Below are positions 9,483 to 22,003 of a stretch of 64,000 nt of DNA, piece after piece. The stretch spans positions 148,628 to 212,627 of the forward strand of contig NZ_FOKZ01000005.1 of assembly GCF_900112285.1 (NCBI RefSeq), written 5' to 3'. Position 1 is the stretch's first letter, and each line of letters starts with the position of its first letter. Source of the DNA: Polaromonas sp. OV174 (GTDB lineage: Bacteria > Pseudomonadota > Gammaproteobacteria > Burkholderiales > Burkholderiaceae_C). A program made the position numbers and the translations under genes. The notes beneath the pieces are model-generated. The model searched no databases. It was not told where the DNA came from and saw only the letters and a list, made by a program, of their open reading frames with translations.

Positions 9483-10259
9483 TCACTCCTTCAATGCAGC
9501 CATGCGCTGCTCAATGACTTGCCAGATTTTCCGCTTGCTGGCGTCATCGGCCCGGCTCCAAATCGCGATCTCGTCACGGGTACGAAAGCAGCCCTCGCAC
9601 AGCCCCGTCGTGGCGCTCATGCGGCAAATTGAAATGCAGGGTGATGGCACATCGGCCTCAGCGTCCAGCGTACGGGCGCGTAGCGTGACCAGGCTGATGG
9701 CGCGTTGCAGAGCGAGTTTTTCCTCATCGACAGCCAGCGCCAGATCGGCCACAGGCGCGCCCGTCAGGGTTTGCAGCTGCCGCGGCGACAGCTGGAACAC
9801 CCCATGCGGATGCCCGGCCGCGGCCCATATTTCGTCAAAGCGAAACAGCGACTCGTCAATCAGCGTGACCGAAGGCGTGACATGGGCCAGCGGCGACACA
9901 CCACCTATCGAAAAACCGGTACGGGCTTTGACAAACTCCGCATCGGCCCGGCCCAGCCGCTTGCCGTCAAGGCAGACCAGGGCCTCGACTTTTTTCTCAT
10001 CCACCCGCTGGTCACCGGACGTGACGACCAGCACCGCCGCGTCATCGGACTTGCGGCGAAAAATAATGCTTTTGGCAATCTGGCCCACGGCGACACCCAG
10101 CACGTCCGCCGCCTGCTGTGCCGTGCGCGCGGCGTCATCGAGCATGACGGGCGCGTGGGCGTGGCCCTTGGCCTGCAATACAGCGGCGACACGCTGCACA
10201 CCTTCAGGCAAGCTCTTCAACTCAGCCCCGCACACGGTTAAGACCCCCAGGCTTTTCAC
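9483..10259 (-). CDS. YbaK/ProX-type aminoacyl-tRNA deacylase fused to a DUF1289 domain
   Basis: Residues about 15-170 match the YbaK/EbsC editing domain that hydrolyses mischarged aminoacyl-tRNAs (AKSIIFRRKSDDAAVLVVTSG, the FVKARTGFSIGGVSPLAH loop with its Gly-rich turn, and FDEIWAAAGHPHGVFQLSP). Residues about 205-245 are a separate DUF1289 domain with its four-Cys pattern (SPCISICRM, then GLCEGCFRTRDEIAIW). The fusion is unusual, since both usually occur as single-domain proteins. The start is uncertain: GTG at 10259 gives the full reading, but no clear ribosome binding site is present, and TTG codons near residues 15-18 are closer to the usual YbaK N-terminus. It overlaps the start region of the isomerase-like gene downstream, so the two are probably co-transcribed. 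Confidence 0.85.
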   Translation of the reverse strand: MKSLGVLTVCGAELKSLPEGVQRVAAVLQAKGHAHAPVMLDDAARTAQQAADVLGVAVGQIAKSIIFRRKSDDAAVLVVTSGDQRVDEKKVEALVCLDGKRLGRADAEFVKARTGFSIGGVSPLAHVTPSVTLIDESLFRFDEIWAAAGHPHGVFQLSPRQLQTLTGAPVADLALAVDEEKLALQRAISLVTLRARTLDAEADVPSPCISICRMSATTGLCEGCFRTRDEIAIWSRADDASKRKIWQVIEQRMAALKE

Positions 10260-10355
10260 TTCGTGTCAGACGCTGCCCACCGAGGAGGCTAATTTTCCTT
10301 GGGGCGGCCCGGCGGAAAATTGTCATTCCGCTTATCGCTTTGCTTACAGCGCTCA

Positions 10356-11276
10356 TCAATCCATCCTTTTGTTGAGCAAGGCCGTCGCGGCCCGGGAGTT
10401 GGGTTTGCGCTGCAGAAAATCGCTGATGAATTTTCCAGCGTCTATCAATTTTTCCAGATCAATACCGGTGTCTATTCCCATGCCGTGCAGCAGATAGACC
10501 ACGTCCTCGGTGGCCACGTTTCCGGTCGCCCCCTTGGCATAGGGACAGCCGCCCAGTCCGGCGGATGAGGCGTCAAATTGCCACACGCCCATCTGCAAAC
10601 TGGCCAAGGTGTTGGCCAGCGCCTGTCCATAGGTGTCGTGGAAATGACCGGAGACGTCATTGAGGTCGTAATGCTTGAGCGCCGCTTCCATGGCGCGCTG
10701 CACCTTGAGCGGCGTGCCCACGCCAATCGTATCGGCCACGCCGACATGCTGCACACCAATTTCCTTCATCAGGCGCGCCACCAGCTCGACCCTCTCGGGT
10801 GCGATCTCACCCTCGTAAGGACAGCCGACGGTGCATGAAATGGCGCCGCGCACATAAATGTTGTTGCTCCGGGCAGCCGCCACCACCGGCCGGAAGCGCT
10901 CAATGCTTTCGGCAATCGAGCAATTGATGTTGCGCTGGCTGAAAGCCTCGCTGGCCGCGCCAAAGACCACGATCTCGTCGGGCCACAGCGCACGATCCGG
11001 AGCGATCGCGGCCTCAAAGCCTTGTATATTGGGCGTGAGCACGGAGTAGCGCACGCCAGGTTTGCGCTGGATACCGGCCATGACCTCGGCGTTGTCGGCC
11101 ATCTGCGGCACCCATTTGGGCGAGACAAAACTGGTGACTTCGATATCTAGCAGACCGGCATCCTGCAGGCGATGCACCAGTTCGATTTTGACGGCGGCGG
11201 GGACAGGGTCTTTCTCGTTCTGCAAACCGTCTCTGGGGCCGACATCAACGAGCTTGACTTTGGAGGGAAGTTTCAT
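10356..11276 (-). CDS. liuE: Hydroxymethylglutaryl-CoA lyase
   Basis: Cleaves HMG-CoA to acetyl-CoA and acetoacetate, the last step of leucine breakdown. The TIM-barrel family marks are clear: DVGPRDGLQNE with its metal-binding Asp and the adjacent Arg, GAISCTVGCPYEG, the HFHDTYGQALAN metal-binding His pair, and the lyase signature GGCPYAKGATGN with the catalytic Cys in its flexible loop. The ATG at 11276 is preferred over the one at 11282, since it has GAAGG at 6 bases spacing. The length of 306 aa fits bacterial enzymes. It is the last gene of the leucine cluster, separated from the dehydrogenase gene upstream by a GC-rich repeat. Confidence 0.95.
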   Translation of the reverse strand: MKLPSKVKLVDVGPRDGLQNEKDPVPAAVKIELVHRLQDAGLLDIEVTSFVSPKWVPQMADNAEVMAGIQRKPGVRYSVLTPNIQGFEAAIAPDRALWPDEIVVFGAASEAFSQRNINCSIAESIERFRPVVAAARSNNIYVRGAISCTVGCPYEGEIAPERVELVARLMKEIGVQHVGVADTIGVGTPLKVQRAMEAALKHYDLNDVSGHFHDTYGQALANTLASLQMGVWQFDASSAGLGGCPYAKGATGNVATEDVVYLLHGMGIDTGIDLEKLIDAGKFISDFLQRKPNSRAATALLNKRMD

Positions 11277-11327
11277 GGGCATCCTTCAGGAGATAGGGTG
11301 GTCGCGAGCCGGTGAGCGGTTGTCAAG

Positions 11328-11416
11328 CAAGCAGGGGCCGCGGAACCGGCTTCGCCGGGCCGCAGGCGCAGCGGCCCCCTCGGGGGGAAGGGAGTTACGC
11401 GAAGCGAACGACCGTG
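11328..11416 (+). repeat. GC-rich post-stop repeat, copy A (89 bp)
   Basis: Nearly identical to the copy at 24618-24705 (same orientation, a handful of differences). It is rich in short inverted repeats: GGGGCCGC against GCGGCCCC, ACCGGC against GCCGG, and CCCCC against GGGGG. It lies between liuE and the stop codon of the upstream dehydrogenase gene, about 9 bases after that stop, so transcripts would carry it as a 3' hairpin structure. Confidence 0.85.
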
Positions 11417-11425
11417 AGTTCAACA

Positions 11426-12355
11426 TCAGTATCCTTGTTTCAAGTCAACCACACCGGCGATGCTGGCAAGGGCTGCGCCATCTTGAAGCGCCCGGATTTT
11501 CCCGGCGATCTGCGCAATGCTTTCCTCGCGCAGCGTGCGGGCCGAGGTATGCGGCGTCACGGTAATTTTTGGATGGGCCCAGAAAGGATGGGCCGCTGGC
11601 AAGGGCTCGGTGCGAAACACATCCAGCATGGCGCCCGCCACATGGCCGTTGTCCAGCAGCGCCAGCAAGTCATCGTCGACCAGATGGCGGCCGCGCGCCA
11701 CGTTGATGACATAAGCCCCCGGCAGCAGGCGGGACAGCGTGTCATGCCGCATGATGTTTTCGGTGTCCGGCGTCAGCGGCAGCAGGCACACCAGAATGCG
11801 GGTCGCGGCCAGAAATTCCTTGAAGCCATCGTCACCCGAAAAGCACTGCACGCCGTCTATGGCTTTGGGCGAACGGCTCCAGCCCAACACAGGAAAGTCA
11901 AACTGGGCCAAAGTCTGGCTCACGCGTTCGCCCAGCACGCCCAGGCCCATCACGCCGATGGGGTAGTCCGTGCGCATTCGCGGCTTGCGGTAGGACCACT
12001 GACCCTGGGCAACATCAGCGTCGTAGCCATCGAACTCACGGAAATGGCGAATCACTGCATGAGAAACATATTCGGCCATTTGCACCGACATGCCGGCGTC
12101 ATCCAGCCGCACCACCGGCACACCGGCCGGCAAGCGCAACTTCATCAAGGCATCGACGCCTGCGCCTATGTTGAAAACACCCTTGAGCCGGGTCTGCTCG
12201 TCAAAAAACGCCTGGGGCGGCGTCCAGACCACCGCGTAGTCTGCAGGCGCGGCCCCTTCAGACCAGGGTTCTACCGTCGCGCCGGGCAGTGCGGCGCGCA
12301 AGCCCTCCAGCCAGGGCTGGGCTTTGGTATCGGTACAACAAAAACTAATATTCAT
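11426..12355 (-). CDS. D-isomer-specific 2-hydroxyacid dehydrogenase, GhrA-like (glyoxylate/hydroxypyruvate reductase A type)
   Basis: NAD(P)H-dependent reductase of 2-oxo acids such as glyoxylate and hydroxypyruvate. The Rossmann motif GVMGLGVLGERV, the NVARGRHLVDDDLLALL helix with its catalytic Arg, the EPLP motif with its Glu, and the PHTSA catalytic His are all present. The ATG at 12355 (MNISFCCTD) has AGGA 9 bases upstream and fits the family; a TTG overlapping the upstream stop at 12377-12379 would add eight residues. It sits between liuD and liuE, tightly packed after liuD. It is not a recognised step of leucine breakdown, so its role in the cluster is unclear. Confidence 0.88.
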   Translation of the reverse strand: MNISFCCTDTKAQPWLEGLRAALPGATVEPWSEGAAPADYAVVWTPPQAFFDEQTRLKGVFNIGAGVDALMKLRLPAGVPVVRLDDAGMSVQMAEYVSHAVIRHFREFDGYDADVAQGQWSYRKPRMRTDYPIGVMGLGVLGERVSQTLAQFDFPVLGWSRSPKAIDGVQCFSGDDGFKEFLAATRILVCLLPLTPDTENIMRHDTLSRLLPGAYVINVARGRHLVDDDLLALLDNGHVAGAMLDVFRTEPLPAAHPFWAHPKITVTPHTSARTLREESIAQIAGKIRALQDGAALASIAGVVDLKQGY

Positions 12356-12375
12356 TCCATTCGATCCTGAGAAGT

Positions 12376-14359
<1,984 letters not shown>

Positions 14360-14367
<8 letters not shown>

Positions 14368-15031
14368 GTTTGTCATTCTTTGAAAAAGGGGACTTCAGGG
14401 TAAAAGCGGGCGACAGGCCTGGATCGGACTTGCCGCTGAAAATGCGCGCCACGCGGGTAAAAAGCTGTTTCAAAAAGCGCCAGCAAACACGGATCAGCCA
14501 GACACTGAGCACCAGCATCACGACCAGCAGGGGAATAAAAATCAGGGGATGAGCCAGCGCCAGCCACAGGCCGGCCGGAACCAGGCTGTCTTCAACCAGA
14601 GAGGTGCCGACATTGGTAAAGGGCTCGGGCGAGGTATTGATGGCGGCGCGGGTCGTGGCCTTGGCGGCATGGCTGGTCGCGGCCAGCGTGCCACCAACCA
14701 AGGCGGCCACCAGCCCCATCGCGCTGCTGTCGGCACCAAACACACCGGCCGCCAGCGCCGCGCCGGCAGGCACGCGAATCACGGTATGAACCACATCCCA
14801 CAGCGAATCCAAACCCGGAATCTTGTCGGCAAAAAACTCGACAAACACCATGAAACCGCTGGCGCCCAACACCACCGGGTTGGCTAGCAGATGCAGGCCT
14901 TGGGGCAAGGGAATCCAGCCCAGATAACCCGCCAGCCCGGTCAGAAAAACCACCAGGTACAAACGAACGCCGCTGGCCCAACCCAAAGCGCCGGCCAGGG
15001 CAATCAGCTGCGCGGTATCGAGTGTGTTCAT
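14360..15031 (-). CDS. DUF4126 family membrane protein
   Basis: An integral membrane protein of 223 aa with about five or six hydrophobic segments. Family features are the N-terminal GALGWASGVRLYLVVFLTGLAG and the central SHAAKATTRAAINTSPEPFTNV region, which I recognise as DUF4126. It sits inside the leucine cluster between the hydratase and MCC-alpha genes and overlaps MCC-alpha. Its function is unknown; its position suggests co-expression with the carboxylase, but no direct role is shown. A G-rich ribosome binding site precedes the ATG at 15031. Confidence 0.85.
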
Positions 15032-15121
15032 AAAGCCCCCACGCTTTTGGCTACGCCGCTCTCCGAGAACACTTCGTGTAATACGCTGCGGCCCGGCGCG
15101 GCGCTCATGTGCGGGCTCACT

Positions 15122-15904
15122 TCAGCCTCCCAGCCAGGACGGCTTGCGCTTTTGCAGAAAGGACTGCACGCCTTCCCGGCCTTCGCTGCTGGTGCGAATG
15201 TCGGCAATGCCTTCGACGGTGCGACCTATGAGGGTTACATCGATGTCGCGGCCAGCCACTTCCTGCACCAGCATCTTGCAGCTGCGCACGGCGTTGGGGC
15301 TGGCGTTGACCAGGGCGTTCGTCAGCTCTGCCACCTTGGCATCGAGCTGGTCGGCGCTGACCACCTCATGCACGAAACCTATGCGCTGCGCTTCCTTCGC
15401 ATCAAAGCGCTCGGCGGTCAAAAAGTAGCGGTGCGCCGCGCGCGCGCCCATGGCGCGAATCACATAAGGGCTGATGGTCGCCGGAATCAGCCCCAGCTTG
15501 ACCTCGCTCAGGCAGTAGTTGGCCGTGTCCACGCTGACGGCCATGTCGCAGGCCGCCACCAGCCCCATGCCGCCGGCGTACACATCGCCCTGGATGCGGG
15601 CAATGGTGGGCTTGGGGCATTCATACATCACGCGCAGCATCTCGGCCAACTGCGCCGCGTCGGCCAGGTTTTCGGCGCGGCTGTAGTCGGCCATGCGGCG
15701 CATCCAGTTCAGGTCGGCGCCGGCGCAAAAGGCCGGGCCCTCGGCGGCCAGCACCACCGCGCGCACGTCGGCGCGGCTGGCGGCATCCTGGAAGGCGGCG
15801 GTGATTTCGGCAATCACCTCATCGTTGAAGGCATTGCGAACGTCGGGGCGGCTGAGCGTCAGCGTCAGCACGGCGCCTTGTTGAGTGGTGGTGAGTGCTG
15901 TCAT
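15122..15904 (-). CDS. liuC: Methylglutaconyl-CoA hydratase (enoyl-CoA hydratase family)
   Basis: Crotonase-fold enzyme that hydrates 3-methylglutaconyl-CoA to HMG-CoA. The motif PAFCAGADLNWMRRM is typical of the LiuC subgroup, and the oxyanion-hole segments (FCAGADL, then GDVYAGGMGLVAACDMAV) are present. The length of 260 aa is usual. Only three bases separate its start from the MCC-beta stop codon; AGGA lies 8 bases upstream of the ATG at 15904. The order MCC-beta, hydratase, MCC-alpha, HMG-CoA lyase matches the conserved liuBCDE arrangement, with two extra genes inserted. Confidence 0.94.
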   Translation of the reverse strand: MTALTTTQQGAVLTLTLSRPDVRNAFNDEVIAEITAAFQDAASRADVRAVVLAAEGPAFCAGADLNWMRRMADYSRAENLADAAQLAEMLRVMYECPKPTIARIQGDVYAGGMGLVAACDMAVSVDTANYCLSEVKLGLIPATISPYVIRAMGARAAHRYFLTAERFDAKEAQRIGFVHEVVSADQLDAKVAELTNALVNASPNAVRSCKMLVQEVAGRDIDVTLIGRTVEGIADIRTSSEGREGVQSFLQKRKPSWLGG

Positions 15905-15907
15905 GGC

Positions 15908-17515
<1,608 letters not shown>

Positions 17516-17529
17516 TAATCCGTTTTCTT

Positions 17530-19269
17530 TCAGGCGGTTTTATCTTCTTCCAGCCCGAGCTGGTTTTTCATTTCGTCGCGAATCTTGAACTTCTGGATCT
17601 TGCCGGTCACCGTCATGGGGAAACCGGACACGAAGCGAATGTAGCGCGGCACCTTGTAGTGCGCAATCTTGCCCTTGCAGAAGTCGCGCACCTCGTCTTC
17701 GCTCAGCGTCTGCCCCGGTTTGATGACGATCCAGGCGCAGAGCTCCTCGCCGTAGCGCTTGTCGGGCAGGCCGACGACCTGCACGTCCTGCACCTTGGGG
17801 TGGCGGTAGAGAAACTCCTCGATCTCCCGCGGGTAGATGTTTTCGCCGCCGCGTATCACCATGTCCTTGATGCGGCCGACGATGTTGACGTAGCCTTCGC
17901 TGTCCATGGTGGCCAGGTCGCCGGTGTGCATCCAGCCGTCGGCGTCAATCGCCTCCTGCGTGCGGGGCGCGTCGTCCCAGTAGCCGTGCATGACCGAATA
18001 GCCGCGCGTGCAGAGTTCGCCCGACACGCCGGTCGCGACGATGTCGCCGCTCTCGGGATCTATGATTTTGATTTCCAGGTGCGGCTGCACCAGGCCGACG
18101 GTGGAGACGCGCTTGTCCAGCGGCGTGTCTATGGAGCTCTGGCAGCTGACCGGACTGGTTTCCGTCATGCCGTAGGCAATCGTGATCTGGCTCAGGTGCA
18201 TCTGCTCCACCACGCGCTTCATGACCTCGGTCGGGCAGGGCGAGCCGGCCATGATGCCGGTGCGCAGCGTGGACAGGTCGAACTCCTTGAAGCGCGTGTG
18301 GTCCAGTTCGGCGATGAACATGGTGGGCACGCCGTGCAGGCCGGTGCATTTTTCTGCTTGCACGGTTTGCAACACGCTCAGTGCATCAAAACCGTCGTTC
18401 GGATAGACGATGGTGGCGCCATGCGTCAAACAGGCCAGGTTGCCCAGCACCATGCCAAAGCAGTGGTAGAGCGGCACCGGAATGCAAAGACGGTCGGCCG
18501 GCGTCAGCTTCATGGCCTCGCCTATGAAATAGCCGTTGTTCAGGATGTTGCGATGCGTCAGCGTCGCGCCCTTGGGGAAACCCGTGGTGCCGCTGGTGAA
18601 CTGGATATTGATGGGGTCGCTCGCCTGGAGCGTGACGGCAATGGCGGCCAGCCGCGCATCGTCGGGGTCGCCGCTGGCCAGCAGGCTGGAGAAGCGCATC
18701 AATCCGGGCTGCTCCTCGCCCTGCCCGGCCTCGTCGATCCAGATGACGGTTTGCACATGCGGCAGCGCGCTGGATTCGAGCAGGCCAGCCTGGCCATGCG
18801 CCCACTCGGGCGCCAGCTCGCGCAGCATGCCCAGGTAGTCGCTGGTCTTAAAGCTCGCCATGCTGACCAGCGCCTTGCAGTTGACCTTATTCAGTGCGTA
18901 CTCGACCTCGGCGGTGCGGTAGGCCGGGTTGATGTTGACCAGAATCAGGCCGACCTTGGCCGTGGCCAGTTGCAGCAGCAGCCATTCGGCATTGTTGTGC
19001 GACCAGATACCGACGCGCTCGCCGGGCTGCAGGCCCAGGCCCAGCAGCGCGCTGGCCAGGCGATTGGCCTCGCGCTGCAATTCACGGTAGCTGTAACGGC
19101 GGCCCTGATGAACACTGACCAGCGCCTCGTGCCCGGGCTGGTGCGCGGCAATGGCATCAAAAAAACCGCCCAGCGTCTGCTCTATCAGTGGCACATCGGT
19201 GCTGCCGCGCGCATAGCTGCGGCTGAGAGTGGGCGTTTCGGGACTGGCTGAGGATAGCTCGGCGCTCAT
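17530..19269 (-). CDS. Acyl-CoA synthetase (AMP-forming), leucine-cluster member
   Basis: Activates a carboxylic acid to its CoA thioester with ATP. The motifs are [19 protein letters not shown] (P-loop), YGMTETSP, the [20 protein letters not shown] hinge and [12 protein letters not shown] with its catalytic Lys. Length is 579 aa from the ATG at 19269, which has AAGGAG at about 7 bases spacing; a longer upstream reading lacks support. The sequence class is the medium-chain fatty acyl-CoA ligase group, not acetoacetyl-CoA synthetase. It is the first gene of the operon that includes liuB, liuC and liuD, and a free branched acid such as isovalerate is a reasonable but unproven substrate. A divergent AraC-type regulator starts 125 bases away. 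Confidence 0.9.
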   Translation of the reverse strand: MSAELSSASPETPTLSRSYARGSTDVPLIEQTLGGFFDAIAAHQPGHEALVSVHQGRRYSYRELQREANRLASALLGLGLQPGERVGIWSHNNAEWLLLQLATAKVGLILVNINPAYRTAEVEYALNKVNCKALVSMASFKTSDYLGMLRELAPEWAHGQAGLLESSALPHVQTVIWIDEAGQGEEQPGLMRFSSLLASGDPDDARLAAIAVTLQASDPINIQFTSGTTGFPKGATLTHRNILNNGYFIGEAMKLTPADRLCIPVPLYHCFGMVLGNLACLTHGATIVYPNDGFDALSVLQTVQAEKCTGLHGVPTMFIAELDHTRFKEFDLSTLRTGIMAGSPCPTEVMKRVVEQMHLSQITIAYGMTETSPVSCQSSIDTPLDKRVSTVGLVQPHLEIKIIDPESGDIVATGVSGELCTRGYSVMHGYWDDAPRTQEAIDADGWMHTGDLATMDSEGYVNIVGRIKDMVIRGGENIYPREIEEFLYRHPKVQDVQVVGLPDKRYGEELCAWIVIKPGQTLSEDEVRDFCKGKIAHYKVPRYIRFVSGFPMTVTGKIQKFKIRDEMKNQLGLEEDKTA

Positions 19270-19394
19270 GGTGGTCTCCTTGCGGCCGCCAGCTCGGGCG
19301 GATGTCACAGTATGGCGCACACCGGGTGATGCGGCGTCCTTTCGAGAGGCCACGAAGGTTGCAAATCGCGCCACCTACTGGCACACTTCACGCC
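19270..19394. promoter_or_regulatory. Divergent promoter region between the acyl-CoA synthetase operon and the AraC regulator
   Basis: This 125-base gap must hold promoters for both directions. I see no copy of the LiuR palindrome here, unlike near liuR, so control by the adjacent AraC protein is the simplest inference. No clear -35/-10 pair stands out. Confidence 0.5.
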
Positions 19395-20420
19395 ATGTCA
19401 AGCGCCCCGCCCGCAGCCGCCGTCACACCCATAGCCTTTGTGCAGGCCATTGTTTTTGCGTATGAGAAGCGGGATATGAATCCAGCCAATGCACTGACAC
19501 AGGCACAAATCGCGCCGTCTGCATTGCTCAATGCGTCCGCACGCATTACCGCCTGGCAGATGGAGCGCATCTCTGGGGCCGCCATGCAGGAACTGGACGA
19601 CGAGGCGCTGGGCTGGTTCAGCCGGCGCCTGCCCTGGGGCAGCTATGGCATGCTGGCGCGCGCCTGCCTGAGCGCGCCCAGCCTGGGCGTGGCGCTCAAG
19701 CGCTGGTGCCGGCACCACGGGTTGATTACCGACGACATCACGCTCAAGCTGAGCACGACGGGCAACACGGCGCTGCTCACCATCGCCGAGCATCGCGACC
19801 TGGGGCGCTTGCGCGAGTTCTGCCTGGTGTCAGTGCTGCGCAACATCCTGGGCCTGGCCTGCTGGCTGATCGACTCGCGCATTCCGCTGCAGGGCGCGCA
19901 GTTTCCCTTTGCCGCGCCGCCGCACCAGAGCGCCTACGGCGTGCTGTTTTCAGGCACCACGGCGTTTGATGCCGCGCCGGCCGGCCTGCGCTTTGACACC
20001 CGCTACCTGGCCTTGCCGCTGCGGCGTGATGAGAAGGCGCTGCAGCAGATGCTGCAGCGCGCCTTGCGGCTCACGGTGCTGCCTTACCGGCGCGATCGGC
20101 TGCTGGTGCAGCGCGTGCGCCAGGCGCTGGCCAGCCATCCGGCGCAAACCCATAACGCCGATGCGCTGGCGGCGCTGCTGCATGTCTCGCCGCGCACGCT
20201 GCACCGCCAGCTAAAGGAAGAAGGCGCCTCGCTGCAGACGCTGAAAGACGAAGTACGGCGCCAGCGCGCGCTGGACCTGCTGCTGCGCACCAGCCGCCCG
20301 ATCAAGCAAGTCGCCGAGGCCGCCGGCTTTCAGAACGAAAAAAGCTTTATGCGCGCCTTCAAGGGCTGGACCGGCCAGTCACCGGCGGAGCTCAGGCAGG
20401 GCAAGCCGCCGCTGGCCTGA
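19395..20420 (+). CDS. AraC family transcriptional regulator (arabinose-binding-like sensor + HTH)
   Basis: A 341-aa regulator starting MSSAPPAAAVTPIAFVQAIV. The N-terminal two thirds resemble the PF12625-type ligand-binding domain found in OruR-like AraC proteins (GSYGMLARACLSAPSLGVALKRWCRHHGLI). The C-terminal 100 residues contain two helix-turn-helix units (ALAALLHVSPRTLHRQL and IKQVAEAAGFQNEKSFMRAFKGW). It is transcribed away from the acyl-CoA synthetase and liuBCDE operon, the classic layout for a local activator. Regulators of this type often answer to a catabolic substrate; the ligand is not known here. The usual liu regulator LiuR is encoded 13 kb away, so the two operon halves may be controlled differently. 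Confidence 0.9.
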   Translation: MSSAPPAAAVTPIAFVQAIVFAYEKRDMNPANALTQAQIAPSALLNASARITAWQMERISGAAMQELDDEALGWFSRRLPWGSYGMLARACLSAPSLGVALKRWCRHHGLITDDITLKLSTTGNTALLTIAEHRDLGRLREFCLVSVLRNILGLACWLIDSRIPLQGAQFPFAAPPHQSAYGVLFSGTTAFDAAPAGLRFDTRYLALPLRRDEKALQQMLQRALRLTVLPYRRDRLLVQRVRQALASHPAQTHNADALAALLHVSPRTLHRQLKEEGASLQTLKDEVRRQRALDLLLRTSRPIKQVAEAAGFQNEKSFMRAFKGWTGQSPAELRQGKPPLA

Positions 20421-20587
20421 TCGGTCCCTTTTCCAAACCGGCCAACAGGCAGGCGCACCCCGCCATCCATGCACAAGTTCTGTGGACAAGTTTGTGCACT
20501 GCCCTAGGGAAAAGCCTCGAAATCCTTGCCTGGCGCGGCCTGCAGGGTGATGCCCACCAAACAGGCAAGGTGGATAAACCGCCAGCA

Positions 20588-22000
20588 TCAGGGGCCGGGC
20601 AGCGGATTCAAGGCGCGCAGCAGGGACTGGAACTCCGGCGAGCGGCGCAACACCTGACGCCCCGCGTCGATGAGTCGCCCCACATCCGTCGGCGCGATGC
20701 TGAAGGCGGTGGGAATCTGCAGCAGCGTCTGGCGGTCGGCCCATTCGGGCGTGTCGCGCAGATTGACCTGGATCACATAGACCTGGGCATCGGGAGCAAA
20801 GGCGTCTGAGCCGCCCGATGCACCGCTGCGCAACTCCTGCTTCCATTGCCTGGCCAGATCGGTCAGAAACTCCTGGGTTTCCAGCGTGGCGCGCGCCCCC
20901 GCGCCAAACAGCAGCGCATCCACCACCTGCGTGACGCCAGGCACCTTGTCGCTGGCGTCTATGCGCTCGGCCGGGTCACGCTCGGAGTTCACGGTGATCA
21001 ACACCAGCTGGCGCACGCTGCCCGGCGCCGCGCTCAACGTGCGCACCGTGCTGCGCAGACTGCCGTTGACCAGGGTGCGGTCCAGCAGTCGGCGCACACC
21101 CAGGTTGTCGGACAGCCCGCCATCCACCAGATGGATGAAAGGACGCGCCTGGGCATCCAGGTAGCTATGGACCTGCGAGCGGTACAGGCGCACCCGGTAA
21201 TCGTCCTGCCCTCTGGGCACCAGGCCCTGGGCCGGTCTGGCGCGCGGGCAAGCCGCCGCATAGTTTTTGAGCGTCAGCGGACTCAGCACGATGGGCACGG
21301 CCGATGATGCCGCTACCGCGAAGGAAAGCGGCACCGTACTCAGGTCGGAGCAAATCAGCTCAAACTGCTCGGAGGTGAATTCGAAACCCGCGCCCAGCGA
21401 CAAGTCGGTCGCGGTGATCAGCAGCTGCGGGTTGCCGGCACGGCGCTCCAGGTCGCCATAGGTCTTGCCCCGGTAGAGTTCATCGAGCCGGCGCGCCAGC
21501 ATATGGCTGCGGCCAAACCAGGGCGAGCTCAAGTCGTACAGATTGGCCGGCTTGAGGGTCTGGGTGATCAGGCTGTTCTGAAAGCTCTGGCGCAGAAAAT
21601 CCCGCTCGAAATTTGGCAGGCCCTCGCTACCGAAAGCGGCGTAGTAGGCCGCGATGATGCTGCCGCCCGAGACGCCGCTGATCACATCCACCTCATCCAG
21701 CAGACTGCCCACCACGGCGCCGTCTTCGCGCACGGGAATGCGCTGCAACTCACTGAGCACGCCGTAGCCAAAGGCGGCGGCGCGGGCGCCACCGCCCGAG
21801 AGCGTCACCACCATCAATACGGACGGCCTATTGCTGAATTCAGTGGCCGGCTCACCCGCCTGCATGGCTACCGGCGCATCGGCAGGCGGCAGCGGCTCAT
21901 TTATCCAGGGTTTGACCGTGGAACAGGCCGCGACCAGCCCGGCCAGCGCCAGCAGCACAGGCAACCTAAGCAAGCGACCCATGGCCGTGTTGGCAGCCAT
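20588..22000 (-). CDS. Patatin-like phospholipase, predicted lipoprotein
   Basis: Serine lipid acyl hydrolase of the patatin fold. The oxyanion loop SGGGARAAAFGYG is near residue 69, the nucleophile elbow is GVSGG, and the catalytic Asp is in the DGGLSDNLG motif, so the Ser-Asp dyad is complete. The N-terminus is a lipoprotein signal (RLLRLPVLLALAGLVAAC, lipobox LVAAC), placing it in the envelope. The ATG at 22000 is only three bases after the HAD gene stop; an in-frame ATG at 21982 would give a more compact signal peptide. The length of 470 aa is typical for bacterial envelope patatins. The substrate and biological role are unknown. Confidence 0.9.
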   Translation of the reverse strand: MAANTAMGRLLRLPVLLALAGLVAACSTVKPWINEPLPPADAPVAMQAGEPATEFSNRPSVLMVVTLSGGGARAAAFGYGVLSELQRIPVREDGAVVGSLLDEVDVISGVSGGSIIAAYYAAFGSEGLPNFERDFLRQSFQNSLITQTLKPANLYDLSSPWFGRSHMLARRLDELYRGKTYGDLERRAGNPQLLITATDLSLGAGFEFTSEQFELICSDLSTVPLSFAVAASSAVPIVLSPLTLKNYAAACPRARPAQGLVPRGQDDYRVRLYRSQVHSYLDAQARPFIHLVDGGLSDNLGVRRLLDRTLVNGSLRSTVRTLSAAPGSVRQLVLITVNSERDPAERIDASDKVPGVTQVVDALLFGAGARATLETQEFLTDLARQWKQELRSGASGGSDAFAPDAQVYVIQVNLRDTPEWADRQTLLQIPTAFSIAPTDVGRLIDAGRQVLRRSPEFQSLLRALNPLPGP

Positions 22001-22003
22001 CAG

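Noticed and set aside
17659..19251. Plus-strand open frame of 530 codons
   Set aside because: Antisense shadow of the acyl-CoA synthetase gene.
20470..20498. Small inverted repeat with TGTGGACAAG resembling a DnaA box
   Set aside because: One imperfect match with no cluster, no AT-rich unwinding region and no replication genes nearby, so not an origin.
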